A DNA stretch of 64,000 nucleotides from Limosilactobacillus fermentum (GTDB taxonomy: Bacteria; Bacillota; Bacilli; Lactobacillales; Lactobacillaceae). The stretch is taken from the NCBI RefSeq assembly GCF_013394085.1, contig NZ_CP040910.1, positions 210,262 to 274,261 of the forward strand, written 5' to 3'. This document shows, in pieces, positions 29,125 to 36,629 of the stretch. The position numbers were made by a program, and so were the translations under genes. The notes beneath the pieces were generated by a model. The model made no database searches. It had not been told where the DNA came from and was given only the letters and a program-made list of their open reading frames with translations. Numbering within the stretch: position 1 is the stretch's first letter; each line of letters begins with the position of its first letter.

Positions 29125-29405
29125 GATGATAACGGATGGTTGAAGTAGACCTTGGAGGCCAAAACAACTTGGTCGCGGGCGACGTCTTTAAGCGCCCGGC
29201 CCAGGTATTCTTCGCTGGTCCCGTAGGAGTAGACGTTGGCGGTGTCAAAGAAGTTAATTCCGGCGTCGAAGGCGTGGTGGATGATGCGATCGCTCGCTTG
29301 TTCATCCAAGGCCTAGGAGTGGGTGGAGCCGTCGCCAAAGCTCATGCAGCCCAGGCAGAGTTTAGAGACTTGAATGTCGGTGTTGCCAATTGTTGCGTAT
29401 TCCAT
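29110..29405 (-). pseudogene. Aldo/keto reductase, N-terminal remnant with nonsense codon
   Basis: It begins MEYATIGNTDIQVSKLCLGC and keeps the catalytic-region pattern NFFDTANVYSYGTSEEYLG. Codon 31 is TAG (29315-29313), where relatives commonly have Trp. The frame ends after ~98 codons at the joint with the broken promoter at 29122. Only the first third of the gene remains. Confidence 0.88.
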
Positions 29406-29427
29406 GGTTATTTCCCCTATCAATTTA

Positions 29428-30914
29428 ATTAATATGGCTCTTTGTCAAATCCTGTTGATGGGTCATTTTAGGCGGCGGCCGGTGCTTGCACCTGGCGCCG
29501 CCTTTTTTCAGCTTCCGTTCCCATTTGATGCAATCGGATCCGGGCGATGAAATGACCAAAGTTAGTAAAGCCATATGCCGTCCGTTGAATTAACTTGATC
29601 ATGCGGTTGATCCCCTCAACCCGACCGTTTGAGTACGGTAATACGGTTGCGTTGTACACTCCTTCGCTGTTCTTACGGAGGGTCTTAAGAACCGTTTGGA
29701 ACGGCGCTGGCACGTCCCATTTGGTGAACAAGAGGTCCATTAATTGGTCAACATCGTGCTCTTCAAGAGCGGTCATGGCGCCCTGTAAGAGTTCATAACC
29801 GGCCGCTAACTGGGGATCAAGGTCCAGACCAATTCCCACCCGTTCAGCCATCGTTACCTTTTGTCGTAAGTGGCGATCATAGTACTCCTTAGTGTAGTTA
29901 AGCGATGTGCTTTTAAGTAAGTACAGTCGCCACGAATTCTTCAATGCCCGATACTCACGCGTATTAGGGTCGAATTGCTTCATTACTGCGACCCGGACTT
30001 GGTTAAACGCCCGCGTAAGCATTGAAACGATGTGGAATCGATCCACAACCAGCTTTGCGTTTGGGAAGTAGCGGCGTACAAGGCCTTGATAGTAACTGTT
30101 TAAGTCTGTCGAGACTGATTTGACTCGTTTGCGCTCTTTTAGCGAGAATCGATCAAAGTAATGCGTAATACTACTCTTAAGCCGATCAGGGAGAATTTGG
30201 TAGATTTGTGAGGTATCATTATCAACGATAATGAAGCAATACTTCCCCTGCGGACCACGGAACTCATCAATGGCAATATTAGTGGGTAAAGTGCGACTAT
30301 TAAAGCGAAGGAGCGCTTGATCACTGTCTAGGAGGCGGCCAATGGTACTAGGTGACACACCGGTAAACTTAGACACGTCCTTTTGAGAGACATTACTTTC
30401 AAGCATCGTAAGTGCCTTGTGTTTAACTGCTTTGGCAATGGAACAGTATTTATCAACGACGTTGGTCTTCGCCATGAACGAATCTTGGCAATTCTTACAT
30501 CTCAGGCGTTGCTTACCGATCCGCAACATGGTGGGACAACTTTCGTTAATTGAGAGGTACTTAATGGTTTGGTAAGAATGGCCATTCTTGATGAAGGTAT
30601 CCGCAAAGCCGCAATGTGGGCACCGATCCAATTTAAGCGAGACCGTCCCAATGAAGACCTGCGTCTCCCATCCGTCATTATTTTCAAAGACAACGTCTGT
30701 GAAATGAAGATTGGGGTCTTTAATTTGAAGGATATTTTTAATATAATCAGTCATAAGGTCACACCTCTTACTTTCTGGAATTTGCGTGGTAGTTAATGAT
30801 CAGAATTTTAAGGCTGGTGGGGCCTTTTTTTGTGCCCTCAAAACCAAAAAATCCTGTCAACGAATCACCACTATGGTAATCCATCAACAAGATTTAGTGT
30901 AGAGCCATTAATAT
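29428..30914 (-). mobile_element. ISL3-family element with 8-bp target duplication
   Basis: Inverted repeats GGCTCTTTGTCAAATCCTGT (from 29436) and its partner ending AAGATTTAGTGTAGAGCC at 30906 bound a 1,471-bp element. The target duplication ATTAATAT is exact at 29428-29435 and 30907-30914. This fits ISL3-family transposition and indicates a recent insertion. Confidence 0.93.
29468..30754 (-). CDS. ISL3-family transposase
   Basis: A 428-residue transposase that appears intact. The N-terminal zinc-finger region has CPHCGFADTFIKNGH and CKNCQDSFMAKT, then a helix-turn-helix (NVSQKDVSKFTGVSPSTIGR). The DDE core starts with AIDEFRGPQGKYCFI near residue 165 and contains VVDRFHIVSMLTRAFN near 242 and YSNGRVEGINRMIKLIQR near 380 (catalytic Glu). 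Confidence 0.94.
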   Translation of the reverse strand: MTDYIKNILQIKDPNLHFTDVVFENNDGWETQVFIGTVSLKLDRCPHCGFADTFIKNGHSYQTIKYLSINESCPTMLRIGKQRLRCKNCQDSFMAKTNVVDKYCSIAKAVKHKALTMLESNVSQKDVSKFTGVSPSTIGRLLDSDQALLRFNSRTLPTNIAIDEFRGPQGKYCFIIVDNDTSQIYQILPDRLKSSITHYFDRFSLKERKRVKSVSTDLNSYYQGLVRRYFPNAKLVVDRFHIVSMLTRAFNQVRVAVMKQFDPNTREYRALKNSWRLYLLKSTSLNYTKEYYDRHLRQKVTMAERVGIGLDLDPQLAAGYELLQGAMTALEEHDVDQLMDLLFTKWDVPAPFQTVLKTLRKNSEGVYNATVLPYSNGRVEGINRMIKLIQRTAYGFTNFGHFIARIRLHQMGTEAEKRRRQVQAPAAA

Positions 30915-30957
30915 TAGCCGGAAATCCCGTGACTTTAGTCATGGGATGGATAGGTCA

Positions 30958-31413
30958 CTATTGAGCCCCTTTATGGGGCTTTTTATTTGTTTCTGTATAT
31001 TTTTGGTCATTGATATATTTCTCGACAACTTCTTTGCTCATATTGCCCAATGTACTCATATAGTAACTCGGCGACCAAAGATGACCGCCCCAATATTGGC
31101 TACATCGTATTTCTGGATGATTCTGTAAAAAAATATAGGCACTACGTCCTTTGAGCGCCTTAATGGCACTAGCCGGAGCTTTGCTTGGCGGAAAACTGAT
31201 CAGCATATTAATGTGATCCGGCATGACTTCCATCTTTTCGATTACGATGTCATTGTCATCTGCAACTTGCTGCAAGATAGCTTTTATTTCGTTAGCTAAG
31301 ACCTCGGTTGTAAAAGTCTGATTGCGATACTTAGTTACCAAGATCAAATGATAATGGAAATTATAGATATAACGACGAGTATAAATGGCATCTTTGATTT
31401 TTTCTTTAGTCAT
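30958..31413 (-). CDS. tnpA: TnpA of the divergent IS605 element, with altered HUH motif
   Basis: 151 residues of a Y1 transposase, with YNFHYHLILVTKYRNQTFTT at the N-terminus and the catalytic Tyr in SPSYYMSTLGNMS near residue 117. The metal-binding motif reads MPDHINMLISFPPS, i.e. His-Ile-Asn, where the family has His-hydrophobic-His. Loss of one metal ligand could weaken or abolish cleavage. Length and other landmarks are normal. Confidence 0.9.
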   Translation of the reverse strand: MTKEKIKDAIYTRRYIYNFHYHLILVTKYRNQTFTTEVLANEIKAILQQVADDNDIVIEKMEVMPDHINMLISFPPSKAPASAIKALKGRSAYIFLQNHPEIRCSQYWGGHLWSPSYYMSTLGNMSKEVVEKYINDQKYTETNKKPHKGAQ

Positions 31414-31505
31414 AATATGCTCTCCTTTGTTAATGCATTGACATCATGATATAATGTTATCATATCAATAAAGGAAGTGAAATCAAATGAAGTCAATGGC
31501 AAAAA

Positions 31506-32740
31506 ATGAAATATCATTATGGCCTAAAAATGCGCTGCTATCCTAGTGACCAACAAAAAAGCAGTTGATTAAAATCAACAGTGACGCTAGTCGCTTTATC
31601 TATAACGAAATGGTTGCGATCAATAAGGAACTGATGCAGCTTCGCAGAGTTAAGCTACCGATTGACATAGTTCAGGATCGTATTAAGCAACTAACTATGC
31701 GCCAAAACGCTAAGCAAATGTCTAATCACTATCAATTCTTAGAAGATAAACGAATTGATAGTTTGACGAAAGCTAATGCCATTCAGAACTATCGAAAAGC
31801 TTGGAATGCTTTTCGGAAGGTTCACGCTACTGGCGTTCCCAAATTTCATCGAAAGAGTTATCACTGGCGGTATCAAACCAATTGTCAATACCCGGGGCAA
31901 AAAAATGCGTTGCTAACTAACGGTACAGTCTGTTTTCTAGATAATAGTCATGTCAAAGTACCTAAAATAGGACTGTTACGTGTTGCCGGTTCCCAAGCAC
32001 GGCTTTTGAAAAGAATATGCGAGACTAGAATTGGTACCGTGACGTTGACTAAAGATTCAGCGGATCGCTTCTTTTTATCAATGCAGTTAGCTTCAGATGA
32101 ATCTTTTGTTAAAGTGTCCAAAGCTACTCATGGACATGTTGGAATTGATCTTAATACTGATAACTTCTTAACCGACAGTGAAGGCAACATAGTTCCTAAT
32201 CCACGATATTACCGCACTATTAAAGGCAAATTAGCCAAAGAACAGCGCATTTTATCTAGACGGCAACAACGTGCAAAAAAAGAACATCGTTCTTTACGAG
32301 ATAGTAAAAATTATCAAAAACAGCGCTTGTTAGTCGCTAAACTCCATGCCAAGGTAATGAACCAAAGGCATAATTTTCTCCAACAAATTTCTACCGCATT
32401 AATCAAGAACCACGATTTAGTAGTAGCCGAGGAGTTGCGTAGCAAGAATTTGCTTAAAAATCATGCTTTGGCACTTAGTATTTCTGACGTTGGCTGGCGA
32501 ACATTTCTTGGCATGTTGGCTTATAAAGCAAAGCTTTATGGGCGTCAATTTATCACAATCAACCCAAGAAATACTACCCAAACATGTCGCGATTGTGGCT
32601 TTGTAATGGGCACTAATGGGACGGACAAACTAACATTAGATGATAGAAACTGGACTTGTCCTAATTGTGGTATTCACCATATTCGTGACTGGAACGCAGC
32701 TAAAAACATTCTTGATAAGGGAATAGCTAAACTAGCCTAG
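31506..32740 (+). pseudogene. tnpB: TnpB of the divergent IS605 element, split by a one-base deletion in an A run
   Basis: The natural start is ATG at 31506 (MKYHYGLKMRCYPSDQQK). The A run at 31555-31560 has six As where seven would keep frame. The main frame (from 31559) continues QLIKINSDASRFIYNEMV and includes the RuvC residues in VGIDLNTDNFLT, VVAEELRSKNLLKN and HIRDWNAAKNIL plus the CRDCG/CPNCG zinc finger. Total length would be ~409 residues. A homopolymer sequencing error or a true mutation are both possible. An internal TTG at 31565 could restart translation. Confidence 0.8.
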
Positions 32741-32984
32741 CTTATCTGTCCCTATGGCAACCTGGGGACATAAAAGGCGTTGGTAATTAGACGACCGCTG
32801 TTTGATTACAATTTCAGTTGGTCAAATAAGTTGTCCCTATCTACGCAAATTGTGGTTCGAAATCCGTGATGATATTCGGCTCACAAGCCACTGACTTTAG
32901 TCAGTGGTGGTTGACTGATTATTATACCCTTGTCATTTGCCGGTTGGTCAGGAATAATGAAGGGGAATGAGAGGAGCGAAGGAA

Positions 32985-33551
32985 TTGAATATTTGGCTGT
33001 TGACGGTCACCTTTTTAGCGGTGAACCTTGACTTTTTTGTGTTACTGCTGTTTTTATTGAAGAAATTCTCGGTCCGCCAGGTGGTGGTCGGCTACTTGAG
33101 CGGGGTGGTCTTGCTCTTGGTGGCCAGCTTCTTGGCCGGTAAGGTCTTAGCCCAGTTTTTGCCGGAGTGGTTGCTCGGGGTACTGGGGGTCTTGCCGATC
33201 TACATGGCCCTTCACGACGAGGATGATGACGACAAGGCCGAACTAACGACCGCCCACGGCACCTGGCAGGTCTTAGCTACCTACCTGGCCGTTTGTGCGG
33301 GCTGTAACCTATCGATTTTCTTGCCGGTCGTGGCCGGCGAATCAGTGGCGGTCTTTGGCCGAGCTTTGTTATACCTGGGCGCCCTGACGATCTTGGTGGT
33401 CTTTTTAGTTAAGGCCGTTGAACGTCAGGCCACGGTGACCAAGCTAATTGACCGTTACGGCGAATGGCTGATGAAGCTGAGCTACATTGGGGTCGGGCTC
33501 TACGTCTTTTACGACTCGGGGCTGGTGACCCATTTGCTTAAATTAATTTAA
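32985..33551 (+). CDS. CadD-family cadmium-resistance-type membrane transporter
   Basis: About 188 residues with five to six membrane segments. It opens NIWLLTVTFLAVNLDFFVLL, has an acidic loop HDEDDDDKAE after the third segment and a Cys pair in YLAVCAGCNLSIFLPV. This matches the CadD/small multi-pass exporter family (LysE-like fold). The start is more likely TTG at 32985, 8 nt after GAGAGGAG, than the upstream ATG at 32967. Substrate is not certain; Cd(2+) is the family's namesake. Confidence 0.85.
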   Translation: MNIWLLTVTFLAVNLDFFVLLLFLLKKFSVRQVVVGYLSGVVLLLVASFLAGKVLAQFLPEWLLGVLGVLPIYMALHDEDDDDKAELTTAHGTWQVLATYLAVCAGCNLSIFLPVVAGESVAVFGRALLYLGALTILVVFLVKAVERQATVTKLIDRYGEWLMKLSYIGVGLYVFYDSGLVTHLLKLI

Positions 33552-33553
33552 AA

Positions 33554-33589
33554 CAACGCCCCGTGGAAAGGAACTCCAGCGGGGCGTTG
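33554..33589. terminator. Bidirectional terminator
   Basis: CAACGCCCCG at 33554-33563 pairs with CGGGGCGTTG at 33580-33589, between the converging cadD-like and EamA genes. A-rich sequence lies on one side and T-rich on the other. Confidence 0.88.
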
Positions 33590-33602
33590 CTATTTTAATT
33601 AT

Positions 33603-34394
33603 TTAATCTGCAAAGCGAATCGAAACCCAAATACTAGTGGCGACCAAGACCAGTCCCAGCAAAAAGGACCAGGTGATTTGTTCGCCCAGGCACAGCCAGC
33701 CCAGCAGGGAGCCAACGACGGGTTGGAATAAGAAGTACAGGCCCGAGGTGGCGGCGTTAAGCATTTGGACGCCCCGGTTCCACAACACGAAAGCCAGGGC
33801 CGTCGAAATTAAACCGAGGTACAAAAAGGAACCGCCGATCGACAGGCTGATGAGCCGGTAGTGGCCAAAGGTGGTCGCCCAGTGGCTAAGCACGTGAGGC
33901 GTTAAGCAACCGACGGCGATGTCCGCATCGATGGTCGTGACCTGAAGCACGCTGTAGTGAGGGTTGATTAATTTGACGAGCACCGACATTAAGGCCCAGG
34001 TTAAGGCCGCAATTACTAGTAGTAACATGCCCAATCCGCTCCCCTGCACGTTAACGCCGACGATGGCGAGCACGCCGAGGGTGGCCAGAGTTAGGGAAAG
34101 TAATTTGACCTTGGTGAGCCGTTCTTTTAACAGGAGCCAGGCAAAGATGACCATAAAAGTCGGGGTTGCCGCTGTGATGACGGAAGCGGCCTGAGCCGAA
34201 GCGTGCAGGGTCCCCGTTTCTTGGGTGACGATCGACAAGGTGTTGCCAATCAAGCCCGCCCAAATGATCAGGGCGCCGTTTCGTTTATCCCAGTGCCAGG
34301 GTTGGTGCTTAATGAGATTAAACGCCATGAGGGCAATGGTGGCGACAAGGTAGCGCTCCCACACTAATTCGATTGGCGGGACGGTCCCGACCAC
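33603..34394 (-). pseudogene. EamA/DMT-family permease, N-terminally truncated
   Basis: 263 residues with about nine membrane segments and two EamA repeats (ELVWERYLVATIALMAF in the first; TWALMSVLVKLINPHYS opens the second; GYLFLGE-like CLGEQITWSFLLG ends it). The usual first helix (about 30 residues before ATKNVVGTVPP) is missing. Upstream of the GTG at 34394 the frame shows ATKN and then unrelated codons ending at a stop, and no ribosome-binding site is seen. It is probably inactive, although a shortened protein cannot be excluded. Confidence 0.7.
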
Positions 34395-34453
34395 ATTTTT
34401 TGTGGCCCGGCTTGTTAGGTGAGTTACCGTGCCCTTCTGTTACTTAATAAGCA

Positions 34454-34495
34454 AAAAACGCCCGCCCCATCAAAACTGACGGAACGGGCGTTTTT
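34454..34495. terminator. Rho-independent terminator hairpin
   Basis: AAAAACGCCCG pairs with CGGGCGTTTTT (34454-34464 and 34485-34495). It lies between the EamA remnant and the repeat array and may be left from a lost gene. Confidence 0.8.
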
Positions 34496-34499
34496 CATT

Positions 34500-34891
34500 T
34501 GGGGAGGTTGGGTCGCACTTCCAATAACGTGCTCCCCAACTGCAGGCCTAGTGGCTAAGTACAGGCAAAGAACACCGCCGGGGGCGACAACCATTTGCCT
34601 TAGCTTAGCCCACGGCCTGCTTAATGGTTGGTCCACACTTCCAATAACGTGCTCCTCAACCGTAGGTCTAGTGGCTAAGTCCGGCCACAGAACGGCCACA
34701 GAACACCGCGTACCGCGCTAACCTGTGCCCTATCCTTAGCCCACGACCTGCCAATGGTTGGTCCGCACTTCCAACAACGTGCTCCCCAACCACGGGCCTA
34801 GTATCTAAGTACGGGCGAAGAACGGTGCCCAAGCACCAACCTTCGCCCTAGCTTAGCTATACGGCCCGTCGAGAAGGTTGGTCCGCACTCC
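34500..34891. repeat. Tandem array of the ~118-bp palindromic repeat (one part, three full copies)
   Basis: Partial copy at 34500-34524, then full copies at about 34526-34642, 34645-34772 and 34775-34891. They share AACGTGCTCCCCAACC, CTAGTGGCTAAGT, CTTAGCCCACGGCCTGC and GGTTGGTCC(A/G)CACTTCC. The middle copy has an internal duplication of CGGCCACAGAA. The array reaches to within 4 nt of the stop codon of the LPQTG protein. Confidence 0.88.
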
Positions 34892-34895
34892 TTTA

Positions 34896-36434
34896 TTAAG
34901 CGTGCTTCCGCTTCATCATTGGGTAGATCCCCAGCGTTAAGATGGCTAAACCAAGGGCAACCAGGGCGCTTTGGTTTTCGTTACCAGTTTGTGGCAGGGT
35001 CTTAGCAGTGGTTGAAGAAGCAGGGGTGCTAGACGTTGCCTTCTTAGTGGTAGCCGGAGTTGCGACAACGGCGCTAGTTACCGTGGTCGTTGAAGCGCTA
35101 GAAGCCACGTTGGAAGTGGCGGTGGCGGCACTAGAAGCGGAGTTAGTTGCTGAAGAAGCAGCGGAACCTGCGCTAGATGCGGTAGAGGAAGCGGAAGATG
35201 CAGCGCTGGAGGCTGGCGTTACCACCACGATGTTTTGGGCGGACTTGAGTTCAGCTTGGGCGCTGGTTAAAGCGGCGTTGGCACTGTCCAAGTTAGCCTT
35301 AGCAGTTGCCAAGACAGCGTCAGCGGCGGATTGGGCAGCTTGAGCGCTAGTCAAAGCGGCTTGAGCGGTGCTGTTAGCAGCTTGGGCGCTGGTCAGGTTG
35401 GTAGCAGCGCTCGTGGCAACAACGGCGGCGTCGGAAGCAACCGTAGCGGCGGCAGTGGCAGCAGAAGCGGCGTTAGAAGCAACTTGGGCAGCAGAAGCGG
35501 CGTTGGTTTCAGCCGTGCTTAAAGCAGCTTGGGCGCTGGTCAGGGCAGCGTCGGCGTCAGACTTAGCAGCCAACAAGCCGTTGAAGATGGTGGTATCAAC
35601 GTCTAAGAGGGCCTTTTCGTGCATGATTGGCATTAATGGCATGACACTCGAGATGTCTATCGTCATGGCCAGGGTGTAGGAAGTGGCCGGGTCGGCAGTA
35701 AAGGTGATGTTGGCGGAGTCTTTGCCAGTCTTGGTGAAGGTGGCGTCTACCCCGTTGTAGCTAACTTCTTTTAGGAACTTCAGCCCGCTGGTCAGCGGAA
35801 TGGTGATTTGAACTTGGCCGCTAGGGAGGAGCTTAACGATCGCCGTCTTAGTGGCAAAGTATTGTTGAGCGGCAGAAGCTTGGGTTGGGTCACTGGAATT
35901 CATCAGGTTGGCGGTTACCGTTTGGCCTGCTTCAGCGGAAGCCACCGCGCTGTCAGCGTCAGATGCCTTAGCGGAGGCAGAGGCAACAGCGGATTGGGCG
36001 CTAACAACGGCTGCCGAAGTCATGGACTTAGCACGGCTAGTTGCGGCGGCGTTGGATTGGGCCTTAGCAAGGTTAGCATCGGCCGTGGACTTAGCGGTGG
36101 CAGCAGAGTCGGCGGCGGCTTGGGCATTTGCTACGGCTGAAGAAGTAGCAGCGGCACTAGCGGAAGCGGCGGCAGTCTTGGCAGCGGCGTCAAAAGCCGC
36201 CGTGGAAGCGGAGCCGTACGCTGCTTGGGCGGAAACAACGGCGGCGGAAGCGGAGTTCACCTTGGCTTGAGCGGAAGCGATCGCTGTGTCCTTGGTGGCG
36301 CTGGTCGTGGTGGTCACCGGTGCAGAGCTGGTGGTGTCGGCCTTAACCGTGGTGGTGTTGAATAGGGTAGTGGCTGCCAGGGCACCGGCGATGGCAGCGG
36401 TGGTAACCAAAGTATTTTTAACGTGTGAAGTCAT
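34896..36434 (-). CDS. LPQTG-anchored surface protein with one NEAT-like haem-binding domain
   Basis: 512 residues. A signal peptide (cleavage after TVKA near residue 33) is followed by an Ala/Ser-rich coiled-coil stalk to about residue 165. A NEAT-like domain runs from SSDPTQASAAQQYFATKTAI to PLMPIMHEKALLDVDTTIF (about 170-280). A second Ala-rich stalk, a Ser-rich linker and the sortase signal LPQTGNENQSAL with a hydrophobic stretch and KRKHA tail complete it. Start is ATG at 36434 (GGGAGGA 7 nt upstream), not the TTG at 36440. It is divergent from the haem operon and probably the outermost haem receptor. Where IsdA has the ligand Tyr, this domain has Met followed by His (IMHEKA). No sortase gene is in the window. 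Confidence 0.88.
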   Translation of the reverse strand: MTSHVKNTLVTTAAIAGALAATTLFNTTTVKADTTSSAPVTTTTSATKDTAIASAQAKVNSASAAVVSAQAAYGSASTAAFDAAAKTAAASASAAATSSAVANAQAAADSAATAKSTADANLAKAQSNAAATSRAKSMTSAAVVSAQSAVASASAKASDADSAVASAEAGQTVTANLMNSSDPTQASAAQQYFATKTAIVKLLPSGQVQITIPLTSGLKFLKEVSYNGVDATFTKTGKDSANITFTADPATSYTLAMTIDISSVMPLMPIMHEKALLDVDTTIFNGLLAAKSDADAALTSAQAALSTAETNAASAAQVASNAASAATAAATVASDAAVVATSAATNLTSAQAANSTAQAALTSAQAAQSAADAVLATAKANLDSANAALTSAQAELKSAQNIVVVTPASSAASSASSTASSAGSAASSATNSASSAATATSNVASSASTTTVTSAVVATPATTKKATSSTPASSTTAKTLPQTGNENQSALVALGLAILTLGIYPMMKRKHA

Positions 36435-36482
36435 GGACAAATCCTCCCGAATTGATCGATTATTAATTTTGAAACTGCTCTA

Positions 36483-36511
36483 ATTATTGCAGATAAATTT
36501 AATAAAAACAA
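36483..36511 (-). promoter_or_regulatory. Promoter of the LPQTG NEAT protein
   Basis: On the minus strand, TTGTTT (36511-36506) and AATAAT (36488-36483) are separated by 17 bp, ~50 nt before the start codon. Confidence 0.6.
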
Positions 36512-36529
36512 CATTAAAAAAGCAAAAAA

Positions 36530-36609
36530 TGGTATCATGATATTAACGAAAATTGAGGGAATGACCCTTTCAAAACGTTGTCAAATCAAAATTTTGTGAC
36601 ACGGTGTCA
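36530..36609 (+). promoter_or_regulatory. Haem-operon promoter and HrtR-like operator
   Basis: An extended -10 TGG-TATCAT lies at 36530-36538. Downstream, TGACACGGTGTCA at 36597-36609 is a perfect 13-bp palindrome ending 21 nt before the first gene's ATG. It resembles the operator I recall for the lactococcal haem sensor HrtR (ATGACACAGTGTCAT), matching 13 of 15 positions. A repressor here would block transcription from this promoter. No hrtR gene lies in the window. Confidence 0.6.
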
Positions 36610-36629
36610 TTTTGGAGGAAGTTATAACA

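Larger units (their letters stand above)
30920..32912. mobile_element. IS605-type element with divergent tnpA and tnpB
   Basis: tnpA (minus) and tnpB (plus) diverge from a ~90-bp gap. End hairpins are ATCCCGTGACTTTAGTCATGG (30924-30946 region) near the tnpA 3' end and CCACTGACT / AGTCAGTGG (32888-32907) after tnpB. Both share the core TGACTTTAGTCA. Divergent order defines the IS605 subgroup proper. It lies 6 bp beyond the ISL3 target duplication. Confidence 0.8.

Noticed and set aside
31506..31565. Programmed frameshift of tnpB at the A run
   Set aside because: The heptamer AAAAAAG is present but out of phase with the starting frame, so a one-base loss is the better reading; kept as a finding only for re-checking the run.
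17117..32912. Prophage or integrative element in the IS-rich region
   Set aside because: No integrase, capsid, portal or conjugation genes; only separate insertion sequences and metabolic genes.
34942..36270. Long plus-strand frames opposite the LPQTG NEAT protein
   Set aside because: Ala/Ser codon repeats read on the other strand give Ala/Val-rich nonsense frames without start signals.
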